DNA from: Choristoneura fumiferana
Lineage: Eukaryota; Arthropoda; Insecta; Lepidoptera; Tortricidae
Assembly: GCF_025370935.1 (NCBI RefSeq)
Contig: NC_133473.1
Span: 3,260,056 to 3,324,055 of the forward strand
Direction: 5' to 3'
DNA: 64,000 nt
The notes beneath the pieces were generated by a model. It was given only the letters and a program-made list of their open reading frames with translations. It ran no database searches and had not been told where the DNA came from. Position 1 is the first letter of the stretch, and each line of letters starts with the position of its first letter. A program made the translations under genes and the position numbers. Positions 1 to 9,888 of the stretch are shown piece after piece.

Positions 1-671
1 CGCAAAATAGGCGCACTAAGTCGTCTAGTTGCGGAAAACAGCCCGCTGCTAAATACCTATTACCTATCCTTATTCCTCTTCTACATCATAGATCTTCGTC
101 ACTACCTTTAACGCAATTAAGAGTTAGTTTGAGTTTCAATGAAACTTTTATAAAAAATTAGTTTGGACACGTAATGATTCGCCGACAATTTTTACGCAGA
201 TTGGCAGACAACGTTTCGCCGAGTATAGTTAAATTGAGAAAAGTTTTTCCATTGCAAAGTCTTCATGACTTGGCATAAGATTGATTTTGACTTGGCCTGT
301 GTAAAATTTGTTTTCACTACATTATACCGGTATACGTCTTGTTTCGCAGGCTAACGTTTCTTAACTCAACCTTTAGTAGACTATTCACTATTCAGTTAGC
401 TTATGAGTTACTAAGCCGAACAACTATTAACAAAAATTCGTTTAGAAAGCCGATTAACACCGACACATTTTGAACGTTTGCTCCAACAACTATATAATGT
501 ATGTTGATTTATTATTCAGTTCAGTTAGTCAGTCCGTACTTTTATTTTAATACATAATGAGAATTGAATAAAGAAGATAATTAACTAGACTGCCAAACCG
601 ATCTTAATTTGTCCGATAAACACCTCAAGATTAAAAAAAAAACAACATTTTACTATTTCGGGTGAAGTAAA
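1..671. other. Unassigned AT-rich intergenic DNA
   Basis: No coding frame, hairpin or recognised repeat seen. Confidence 0.5.
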
Positions 672-797
672 TCTCATCCGGTGCAGCCTAGGACGTCCAC
701 CAACGAGATGGATGGAAAACCTTTGATAGGATTTTTAACGGTGGATGCAGGCCGCTGCTAACCGAAGCGCGTAGGGGCTTAATGAAAATAGCAATGT
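672..797 (+). pseudogene. LINE 3'-end fragment
   Basis: Reads GRPPTRW...WMQAAANRS with breaks, the C-terminal tail pattern of lepidopteran endonuclease/reverse-transcriptase LINE ORFs. Heavily truncated. Confidence 0.55.
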
Positions 798-1045
798 TGC
801 TTTATATTAAGCTTCAAGTGGCGTGATGCCGCAACAAATCACATCAGTGATGACGAGTATGTCAAAGGTTGTGTACAATAAAATCGAAGTGTTGTTCTTA
901 TTGTTAATATATAACACATCTCTTGAAATGTATAAAATATGTATCCTTAAATTGCTTACCAGTAGCTTCAAGAGAGTACTTTTCGTTTCCAATATACGTA
1001 GACTTGCCTAACGAACATGTTCTCTCCATGCTTTTGCTAGCTTCA

Positions 1046-1266
1046 TCCATAATAATATTATAAATGCGAAAGTGTGTGTGTTTGTATGTTTGTCAGTATT
1101 TCACGTCGAAATGGAGTGACGGATCGACGTGATTTTTGGCATAGAGATAGTTTATGGGCCAGAGAGTGACATAGGCTACTTTTTATCCCGGAAAAATGCG
1201 CAGTTTCCGAGGGAACAGAACGCAATAACCGAATTCCACGCGGGCGAATCCGCAGGCAAAAGCTAG
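1046..1266 (+). mobile_element. Short non-autonomous Helitron
   Basis: Starts TCCATAATAATATTATAAATG, ends GCAAAAGCTAG, flanked by A on the left and T on the right. The 3' end has a CG-rich hairpin followed about 10 bases later by CTAG. 221 bp, no coding capacity. Copies at 3813-4037 and 31217-31430 share the ends and the A|T target. Confidence 0.75.
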
Positions 1267-1621
1267 TATTAATATAATGTCAGAAATAACACTGATTCCG
1301 GATGACATTAAATTTGTTATTTTTGCTCTGAGCAATTGCAGTGTCCAAATTGTGAGTCATTGCTGCTAGGCGTCCGGCTGGATACAGGATCTGGACGCTA
1401 TTTGATGTAAATTCCTTTAAGTGTCGCTGTTTGAACATAAATTGAATTGGATGGATAATAAATTGATAGATACAGCTTTATGACTTTGAAGAGAAGATGT
1501 TGGTACTGTAGCATTTGTGTAGTAGTTGATTAAGTCAAAGCGAACTGAAATCGTCGATTAAATATGTAATATACTTGCAAAGTATTATTGTATGAGTTGT
1601 GTTTACTTAGACATATGTACA

Positions 1622-1770
1622 TCATACTAATCCTACTAAGTAATATTATAAATGCGAAAATTTGTGAGTAGGTATGTGTCTGTTTGTTACTCTTTCACAC
1701 TAAAACGGCTGGACAGATGTGGATGTAATTTTGTGTATAAATACCTGGACACCTGAAATAACATACATGT
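1622..1770 (+). mobile_element. Helitron-like 5' fragment
   Basis: Shares the 'TATTATAAATGCGAAA' opening with the Helitrons, followed by GTTTGTTACTCTTTCAC...CGGCTGGACAGAT. That inner sequence resembles the fragments near 35380 and 55960. Confidence 0.5.
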
Positions 1771-1780
1771 AATTTTTAAA

Positions 1781-2093
1781 TCATCATCATCATCATCCCA
1801 GCCTATATACGTCCCACTGCTGGGCACAGGCCTCCTCTCAGAACAAGAGGGCTTGGGCCATAGTTCCCACGCGGGCCCAGTGCGGATTGGGAACTTCACA
1901 CGCACCATTGAATTGCTTCGCAGGTTTGTGCAGGTTTCCTCACGATGTTTTCCTTCACCGCAAAGCTCGTGGTAAATTTCAAATGTAATTCCGCACATGA
2001 ATTTGGAAAAACTCAGAGGTGCGAGCCGGGGTTTGAACCCACAACCCTCTGTTTGAGAGGCGATAGGTCAAACCACTAGGCCACCACGGCTTT
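1781..2093 (-). mobile_element. Full-length tRNA-derived SINE (Metulj/HaSE-like)
   Basis: Read on the - strand it opens AGCCGTGGTGGCCTAGTGG with a B-box-like GGTTCAAACCCCGGCTCGCACC, runs through GGAAACCTGCACAAACCTGCG, and ends GGACGTATATAGGCTGGGATGATGATG. Other copies in the window support one family. The family name is my recollection and is less certain than the structure. Confidence 0.8.
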
Positions 2094-2103
2094 TTAATAT
2101 TTT

Positions 2104-2640
2104 TTAAATGAACTGAATTAATTACTTTGCTTACCCGCGATCTTATGATAGCTACGTTTATGCAAGAGTTGTGTATTTAAGCAGTTCCTTTACCTCCACA
2201 TTATAAGAACACACACAAATCACACAAACATCTTTGTATTGCTCGTCTTAGTGGGATAGGTAAGGATGTTATTGTTTCTATAATTTTGTCTTTGCTCTCC
2301 TAATTTGTTGTTACAATTGTTTGGGGGTTGGAGACCTGGTGACCTGACACACAGGTTTCCCCTAGTTCGGGCACCAGTCTCCACCGCACAATTTTTGTAT
2401 CTATGCATATTATTACTTGTATGAACTGTATATCCTGTAGTGGAGTAAATAAACGAATTTATTTATTTATCTACCACCGTCACCACACTTCACTGACGCG
2501 TTTAGAACTCAATCAGAGCTCATCTTGAGAGCAACAGAACCGTTCACCGTGCTACCAGAGACATCTGGTATTGTGTGATTTCTGTGGTGCGAATTCTTTG
2601 ATATGAACCTACGCAAAGTAACTCCTGATTCAATAAATTA
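2104..2640 (-). repeat. Dispersed repeat 'TGAAGATGAGCTCTGG' split by a LINE tail
   Basis: Both halves match the repeat at 43955-44190: 2104-2230 and about 2470-2640. Between them, about 2235-2470, lies a different + strand 3' end with AATAAA-like sequence and a (TTTA)n tail, so a retroelement inserted into the older repeat. Confidence 0.55.
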
Positions 2641-3169
2641 TGTAATTTTTATTCCGCTGTCCCGACGGCATTTTTGGGAATTACCTAAGTACAGTCAACG
2701 TCATGAATAAGTGATCACTTTTGTACCTTGTCGCTTTCAGTCGTTACATGATTTCGTATGGCTACTTGACATTAAAGTGATAAGGTACATACTCTAAAAC
2801 TGTAAATACGAGTATATCAGGATTTATTTCAGGGCCATCGTGTAGAACCCTTTAAGTTAGGTTAGTTTTATAAAAATCCTGAAATATTTACAGTCTCAGA
2901 AATATTAAACAGTTGCGAAATGTATCAGGATGCAAACGTTAGTTGCTAAACATTAATGAACCATCAAAGTGAAGATAAACGAACCCGAGATGTCAAGATT
3001 TGTAGCCAGGCCATCGGACACGGCACGGATTTAGAATAAGATTTGAGGGTATCGTAAAAAGTGACTCAGATACCTGACGTGAAAGTGAACAGGAACTCTA
3101 TATTGTCAACTACGATTTGCAGAGCGGAAGGTAAGGGCCACCAAACTATTTTCCCAAGAAAGTTGACGA
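2641..3169. other. Intergenic stretch with one MITE fragment
   Basis: 2690-2790 resembles the MITE at 27724-27858 (CAACGTCATGAATAAGTGAT). The rest is AT-rich with no recognised element. Confidence 0.4.
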
Positions 3170-3548
3170 TCGGATGGCCAAGTGGTTAGGAACCTGACTA
3201 CGAAGCTTGAGGTCCCGGGTTTGATTCCCAGCCGGGGCAGATGTATGAATAATACGAATGTTTGTTCACGGGTCTTGAATGTATTAAATGTATCATCATG
3301 TCAGCCGAATGACGTCCACTGCTGGACATAGGCCTCCCCCAAGGCTCTCCACTCAGACCGGTCTTGTGCTTTCCGCATCCACCGCGATCCCGCGATCTTA
3401 ACCAGATAACCAGTTTTCTTGACCAGTTTAATATGTATGTATCTACATAAGTATGTTTATCTGTTGCCTAGTATCCATAGTACAAGCTTTGCTTAGTTTG
3501 GGACTAGGTCAATTGGTGTCAAATGTCCCATGATATTTATTATTATTT
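3170..3548 (+). mobile_element. Second tRNA-derived SINE, interrupted
   Basis: The head GGATGGCCAAGTGGTTAGGAACC with GGTTTGATTCCCAGCC looks like tRNA A and B boxes. The tail GTACAAGCTTTGCTTAGTTTGGG follows at about 3480. A - strand LINE fragment at 3295-3422 (CAGCCGAATGACGTCCACTGC) sits inside it. Confidence 0.65.
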
Positions 3549-3589
3549 AAAGTCACCAAACCACTGCGCCACTGCTGCACTGTGTTGGG

Positions 3590-3800
3590 CTGGCCATGTC
3601 AGCCGAATGCATCCACTGTGGTGGGCTAAAATGCAACTGAGTGGATGCCACAGGACGGATGGCGACAGCGGGGTAGGCCCAGACGGAGATGGCGGGACGA
3701 ACTAGACGTATTTCTCGACGACTGGGCTTTCAGGCTGCTGTAGATCGGGAGAAATGGAGGACATGAGGGGAGGCCTTTGCCGAGCAGTGGGACATCAATC
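3590..3800 (+). pseudogene. LINE ORF C-terminal tail
   Basis: Pieces in different frames read WAGHVSRM, RWRDELD, and EMEDMRGG...AVGHQ. These match the terminal WAGHV...RW.DDL...DR..W motif of lepidopteran LINE polyproteins. Frameshifted and dead. Confidence 0.65.
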
Positions 3801-3812
3801 CAGGCTAGATAA

Positions 3813-4037
3813 TCCATACTAATATAAAAAAATGCGAAAATGTGTATGTTTGTACGTTTGTATGTTCGTCAGTATGTCACGTCGAAGCGGAGCGACGGAT
3901 CGACGTGATTTTTGGCTTTATTTTATGACCCAGAGAGTGACAAAGGATACTATTCATTTCGGAAATATGCACAGCTCCCGAGGGAACAGCGTGCGATAAC
4001 TGAATTCCACGCGGGCGAAGCCGCGGGCAAAAGCTAG
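3813..4037 (+). mobile_element. Short non-autonomous Helitron
   Basis: 225 bp, TCCATACTAATATAAAAAAA at the 5' end and GGCAAAAGCTAG at the 3' end, flanked by A|T. The 3' hairpin is CGCGGGCGAAGCCGCG. The best-preserved copy in the window. Confidence 0.78.
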
Positions 4038-4084
4038 TAATAATATTATTTCAAGTCATCATGAATCTTCGCTACTAATTTCTC

Positions 4085-4470
4085 CTTCACCTTCGTCATC
4101 GCAGAAGAGTGGCTTCCCTGTCGGTATTCTACAGGCTACATTTCGGTGTATGTGCTTCGGAATTGCACGACTTTATTACACCTGCTCCTTTCTTCCACAG
4201 GTCGACCAGAAGTAGGTGGGGTCGCTACCTTTACGTTGTCAATATTCCCAAAATCCGCACAAAGCGTTTTCGCTCTTCCTTCATCAACCGCACAGCAAAG
4301 AAGTTTAATTCCCTGCCTGCGACTGTGTTCCCTGAACAGTTCAATTTTGCCGCTTTCAAGTCTAGGGTGAATGAGCATTTACTAAGCAAGCGTACTCCAT
4401 CGCAGGCCTCATCCTCGCTTTCCATCAGGCGTAATTGTGGCCAAACGCAAGCCTATATTGTATGTAAGAA
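4085..4470 (+). pseudogene. LINE ORF C-terminal remnant
   Basis: An open frame from about 4109 reads MASLSVFYRLHFGVCASELH and then KIRTKRFRSSFINRTAKKFNSLP. This is the recognisable end of a lepidopteran LINE reverse-transcriptase ORF. Only the last 110 or so residues survive; 4470 onwards is a different repeat. Confidence 0.75.
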
Positions 4471-4471
4471 A

Positions 4472-4728
4472 AACGAAGATTGGTTTTTAGAGTCTTTTTG
4501 TATTATTTATTTCAACTCCAAAATATTTTGTTACTTTTACGGTCATCCCGTAAAATCCATATCGAAAATACAAACTGAAAACTGGACCAGTCCAGTCCAG
4601 TCCAGTGGTGGTGTAGGGGTACAGCACGCAGCACGGAATGCTGAGGACCTGGGTTCGATTCCCAGCGCTGGTCTCCTTTCGTGGTTTTTCTGTGCACCCA
4701 TGTTTCAGTTTGTATTTTCGATAATCCT
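4472..4728 (+). mobile_element. tRNA-like short repeat with inverted ends
   Basis: Contains GGGTACAGCACGCAGC...GGGTTCGATTCCCAGC, which resembles tRNA promoter boxes, within ends TCGAAAATACAAACTGAAA and TTCAGTTTGTATTTTCGA. Related pieces lie at 7972-8085 and 57155-57235. Confidence 0.5.
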
Positions 4729-5039
4729 CAATCGACAATCACGACCATACTGTCAAGAGTATACCGACTAATTGACCTTGAACTTTAGCCATGTATATGC
4801 AATTCGTGGCCACGTTTGACGGGAAGCGCTAAATTGCCGTCGTTGTAACAAAAGATGCACGTTCGGGACCGAGGCGACTATTCATCATTTCGCATAGAGT
4901 ATTTGAAAATAGAGCTTTAAGTCCATTGAAACTCAAAAGTCAACACGCTCAAATCTTATAATATCTGAGGATATTTTTTTGAAATTAATTCAGTCGAAAA
5001 TAGCATTCGAAAAAAGGATAACCTAACTCAACCGACAAA

Positions 5040-5262
5040 AAGTTGGAAACCCCCGACTTTGTCACTTCAAAGTCCAATATCTCAAAAACGGCTGAACCGA
5101 TTTTAGTGAAACATGTTTAAGAACCATTGCTAGAAACCCTGGGTTCAGATTAAAACAAACCGCATTCAAATCGGTCCACCCGTTAAAGAGCTATGGTGCC
5201 ACAGACAGACACACAGCGGTCAAACTTATAATACACAACTTTTTGCGTCGTGGGTTAAAAAT
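5040..5262 (+). repeat. Dispersed repeat ending TTTTTGCGTCGTGGGTTAAAAA
   Basis: Shares its 3' half (GCCACAGACAGACA...TTTTTGCGTC) with 37180-37375. Non-coding, probably a Helitron or MITE relic. Confidence 0.45.
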
Positions 5263-5942
5263 GGCATTCGAAAAAAGGAAAAATCACCCTGTTCTTCATA
5301 CAGCCACCATCACCAATATCTCTGACACAATAAGCATGAATACATCCTACCTATAAATACAAATAAGTATATTTATTTCGTTTCGTTATCACAGGTAAAT
5401 TTAAGATATAGATGACATTCGGTTTAAAAGTACAGCAGGCTATAATATGATTTACCGGTTGGCGTAGGTAAAGTCGTGTTCAAAACACTACTGACTTTCC
5501 CTTTGTGTACTTGTGAGCAAAAATTTCAACAAAAATATATGAACGCGACTATGGTTAAGGCGTGGCGTGTTCATATATTTATACCCGACTGCCCGAAGGA
5601 GGGTTATGTTTTTCGAGCGTATGTATGTATGTATGTAGGTATGTATGTCCATTTCTTTGGTCCTCGCTGCAGCCTAGACGGCTGGACGGATTGTAACCTA
5701 TGAGGTAGCATTAGATTCTTCATAACTGTCGGAGAGACATAGGGTATATAATATTTCAATATGGCGTCTGCGAAAAAAAATATGGCGAAGGAATAAAAAA
5801 AAATATTTTGTATTGTAACAATTATGGGAATCAAATGAAAGCTAAAAATTAGCCCATTCTAAATAAATACGGGTTATAATACGTTTAATCTACCAATTTC
5901 ACAGAATTCATATTTCTAAAGTATAAAATAAAAAAAAACCTT

Positions 5943-6203
5943 AAATTTAAAAAATCAAAAACCCGACTGCCTTAAAAACTAAAAGGAAGAAAATAAGTTT
6001 AGTGGTCTAGAACTCTGTCAAGAAGCTCATTTAAGGTTCAACAGTCGGAACCCATTCAAATCGTAACCAGCTCAAAAAATCTTGGTAATGGGTCCCGACT
6101 GTTGAACCTTAAATGAGCTTCTTGACAGAGTTCTAGACCACTAAACTTATTTTCTTCCTTTTAGTTTTTAAGGCAGTCGGGTTTTTTTGATTTTTTAAAT
6201 TTA
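5943..6203. mobile_element. Long near-perfect foldback element
   Basis: Left arm from AAATTTAAAAAATCAAAAAC to about 6055 and right arm 6094-6203 are reverse complements over about 110 bp around a loop of about 38 bp. The element carries CCCGACTGCC near both ends. No coding capacity. Confidence 0.8.
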
Positions 6204-6609
6204 ATGTTTTTTTTTTCATTGAATTTTTGCTCACATATTTACGAGTATGAACTCAACTGTACTATACAAAGTTATTTCGTTTTTGTTTTAACTAGTTGTT
6301 TTTAATTTTTAATTTAAGCAGCGGCGTGGGGAAGCATGCAAAAAAACGGTGCGCATACGTTGCGTCACTGCGCTTCCGTACCCACCGATTTTTAAGCAGC
6401 TGTATGGCTGCTCCTTTACTCGAAATAAATGAATTCTTTCCAGTTACCCTCTGTTTATATCTACTCCAAGAAATGACGTAGAACATGACAATGGCGGTCT
6501 AGCGCCGCTTCAATAAGGATATGCCGTCCGAGCCACCGCTCTTTAACTACCAATTACTAGCGCTAATAGATCCACGCATCGGCTGCGTGGAGGGGGGACA
6601 AATGAAGTC

Positions 6610-6959
6610 GAAGCCGTGGTGGCCTAGTGGTTTGACCCATCGCCTCTCAAGCAGAGGGTCGCGGGTTCAAACCCCGGCTCGCACCTCTGAGTGTTTCGAA
6701 ATTCATGTGCGGAATTACATTTGAAATTTACCACGAGCTTTGCAGTGAGGGAAACATCGCGAGGAAACCTGCACAAACCTGCGAAGCAATTCAATGGTGC
6801 GTGTGGAGTTCCCAATCCGCACTGGGCCCGCCTGTGATACGATGTTTTCCTTTACCGCAAAGCCCGTGGTAAATTTCAAATGTCATTCCGCACATAAATT
6901 GCCAAAACTCAGAGGTGCGAGCCGGGGTTTGAACCCACGACCCTCTGTTTGAGAGGCGA
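6610..6959. mobile_element. Two SINE pieces head-to-head
   Basis: 6610-6831 is the + orientation SINE lacking its 3' tail. 6839-6959 is the 5' half of the same family on the - strand. Together they form an inverted arrangement of tRNA-derived heads. Confidence 0.75.
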
Positions 6960-7147
6960 AACACAAATACTAGGTCTTGAAATAATCAAAATGACTAAAC
7001 AGTGAAACTTGCTGTCCTTCTGCTTTTTTTTCTAAATAAAAATTACAATAAACTACAGGATGGTACTGAAATCGTGAAGTTCTATTATTTAATTTTATGT
7101 AAAAAATATCTTGAAACATTTACTAGAATCAATATTACTCTATCACA

Positions 7148-7245
7148 AAGATAAATACACTCAACGGCACAAAATTTGGCCCACGTTTCATACAAAATGA
7201 CCTATTCTTCATACATTTGAGGGCCAGAGTTTTTGCCGCTCAGTA
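7148..7245. repeat. Short dispersed repeat 'CTCAACGGCACAAA'
   Basis: Matches 62895-62995 in opposite orientation (CAACGGCACAAAGTTTGGCCCAC...GAGGGCCAG). Non-coding. Confidence 0.55.
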
Positions 7246-7413
7246 TATTTAGATTGAGGTTATTATTTTGCCAAGAATTTTCACTGAAGAATGCTGAAAA
7301 AGTGAGCGAGGCGTGGAGGTAAACAACAGGGGGTAAAATATCTGACATTAGTGTTAATAAGTTTTTCAGGAAATGTTTTTGTTTTGTTTGCCTTAAAATA
7401 GTGGAAATCCACA

Positions 7414-7867
7414 TCTCGGCCTACATACGTCCCACTGTTAGGGCCTCCTCTCAGAATGAGAGGGCTTGGCCCGTAGTTCCCATGCGGGCCCAGTGGCCAT
7501 TGGTAACTTCACATACTCTTCTCTTCTTCTTCTTCAGCCCATAGCCACCCAATGCTGAGTGTAGGCATCCTGCATTGCTCGCCACTCATCTCGGTCTAGT
7601 GCTCTCCTAATCCAGCACCTTCCCGCCACTTTGACCAGGTCGTCGGTCCACCTCATCTCCTGTCTACCAACGTTTCCCCGCCCGGTTCTGGGTCTCCACT
7701 TCACACACACCATTGAATTACTTCGTAGATTTCTCACGATGTTTTCCTTCATCGTTAGGCTCGTGGTGCACACTCTAATTCCGAAAAACACAGTCGTGAT
7801 TTCGTATTTGAATCCACAATCCTCAGCTTGAGAGGTCGTAAGTGAAACCACTGGGACACCATGGCTT
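7414..7867 (-). mobile_element. SINE split by a LINE insertion
   Basis: SINE sequence at 7414-7515 and 7698-7867 belongs to one - strand copy. Between them, 7516-7697 is foreign and flanked by ACTTCACATA/ACTTCACACA, a 10-bp target-site duplication with one mismatch. Confidence 0.75.
7516..7697 (-). pseudogene. 5'-truncated LINE tail inserted in a SINE
   Basis: The - strand frame reads RWTDDLVKVAGRCWIRRALD then REWRAMQ and AYTQHW, the terminal motif of lepidopteran LINE ORFs. It is followed by a (GAA)n-rich tail at 7516-7540. Confidence 0.75.
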
Positions 7868-7971
7868 CTAATAATACAGCGTGTCTCTGAATATGGGGTC
7901 TTAAATTCAAGGTTTGATTCTACTCGCATATAAATAACTAAGCTACTTTTATGATTAGTTATTTGGAGTCT

Positions 7972-8420
7972 TTTTGTATTTTTTATTTCAACTCCAAATT
8001 TGTTACGAGTACATTTCCGGCCATCCCGTAAAACCATATCGAATATACAAACTGAGACATGGATGCACAGAAAAACCTCTTTTTCTGGTTTTACAGCCAG
8101 GTTTCTGGTTGGCCAGCGCTGCAAGGCTACTACGAAACTCGAAGTTCGCATCATACCAAGTTCGTATCAAGCCAAGCGAACAGCGCTGAGCGAGTATCGC
8201 TGAGCTAGTTTTATAGCTCAGCGAGTCTTATAGCTCTTGTCGCTGCGACAAATGATGTAAGAGCGAGTTCTCGCCGGCAGTGTGAACCGCCAGCGATCAA
8301 CTATTAATATATGGGTCTCTTTTATTCACACAGGATCTTATATCTTTTGTTCGTTTCTTGAGCGAGAAAATAGTCGATAGCCAATCGTTTCCTCGCCGGC
8401 GGTGAGACAACTGCCTAAGA
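7972..8420. repeat. Composite of repeat fragments
   Basis: 7972-8085 matches the tRNA-like repeat at 4.5 kb. 8119-8175 matches one arm of the GGCTACTACGAA MITE. 8175-8420 is CpG-richer sequence with repeated 'AGCGCTGAGCGAG' and 'CTCGCCGGC' pieces. Confidence 0.45.
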
Positions 8421-8579
8421 CTAATGAATAACTGATGCTTAGAATTCTAAGTAGGCTAGGAACGTTGTTAATATTAAATTTCCTTTTAAGGGATGAAGGA
8501 GGAAAAGAAACAAGTTTTCACAAGCTTTTATATAATTTGCAAAGTTCTTTAGTATTAAGTAGTACTTTTGTAATAATAG

Positions 8580-8845
8580 TAGTAGTAGTACATCTCAAGA
8601 GACTCTCGCTAGATGGCTGGATCAAGGACCAGATACAGAAGGCGATACTTCTGGACACGGCACGCATCGTCCGGAGGTTCCTCACTCTGCGGCCCTGACC
8701 ACCGGTAGCTTGGGCCCTACCCCGTTACCGGCGGCAAACTAGGTAAGGTTTTTATAATATTTTTATTTTGTATGTACTTTTCTGTATTTTACTTTTTAGA
8801 GCTATTATAAAAACCTAAACCTAAGAATGAAAGAAAAATAAAGAA
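8580..8845 (+). pseudogene. LINE 3' end with poly(A)-like tail
   Basis: The frame ends LDGWIKDQIQKAILLDTARI then VRRFLTL and stop, a C-terminal LINE ORF tail. About 140 bp of 3' UTR and AATAAAG at about 8836 follow. Confidence 0.65.
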
Positions 8846-9596
8846 CATAAATAGCGCAACTACTTTAAAAATAGCCCATACTGTGTATTTCGTGTAGAAC
8901 AAGCCAGGTGGACAAAAGTCATTATCAAATTAAGATAAATAACATGTTTAGGCCTCCATATTAACTAATTATTTATGACTAACTTTCTAATTCCATGTCA
9001 TGTAAGAGTGATAAAGTCAAATAATGAGGTTAGAGCAATCACACTATTTAATCATTTGCATTTGTGTGATACGTTCATTCACATCTCTCGTGATTATACA
9101 TTCGTTTATTAAAAATATTAGTGATGGATCATGTATGTGAGGATGTATACGTACTATATGTTTTTCTTTTACTCAAGTCTTAATACCCATTGCAATAACG
9201 CAAAAAATAAACTTAAAAACGTGTCAAAATACGTAACCATTTTTCCACTTTGATAGAGTCGGAAATACCTTCCACCCGTTTCCACACGTCTGGATTTTAT
9301 ATATTGTAGAGCCTTACTTCTCTTACTTACATTTTTATACTTTTCATCCCCCTTTAAATAGTACAACAAATATATTTTTTAGTTTTTCAGTACTTACCCC
9401 TGTTTTCGGTGTCAAAGATGGAACTTTTTAAAGAATGGATGAAAAATGTGTAATTTTGTTATTTTATTTTATAAGCAGAATGAAAGATTTTTTAAGTAAA
9501 TAAAAAAAACATTTATCTCGTAAATATGCCTAATTTCATGAAACTATAACTAAATATTTTAAAATAATCATTAATCGAACTAATGCACTCCAAAAA

Positions 9597-9888
9597 CATC
9601 ATCCTAGCCCTACGTCCCACTACAGGTCTCCTCTCAGAATGAGAGGGCTTGGGCCGTAGTTCTCACGCGGGCCCAGTGCGGATTGGGAACTTCACACACA
9701 CGATTGAATTGCTTCGCAGGTTTGTGCAGGTTTCCCCACGATGTTTTCCTTCACCGTATTAGCTCGTGGGTAATTTCAAACTTAACTTCACACATGAATT
9801 TCGAAAAACTCACAGGTGTGAGTCGGGGTTTGAACCCACGATCCTCTGCTTGAGAGGCCATATGTCAAACCACTAGGCCACCACGGCT
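9597..9888 (-). mobile_element. Full-length SINE with target-site duplication
   Basis: Same family as 1781-2093. CCAAAAACAT at 9590-9599 is repeated at 9893-9902, consistent with a target-site duplication. Confidence 0.8.

Noticed and set aside
3172..3241. Possible tRNA gene
   Set aside because: A- and B-box-like sequences are present, but no complete cloverleaf, and it continues into a SINE body.
4136..4738. Several overlapping open frames on both strands
   Set aside because: Shadows of the LINE remnant and tRNA-like repeat.
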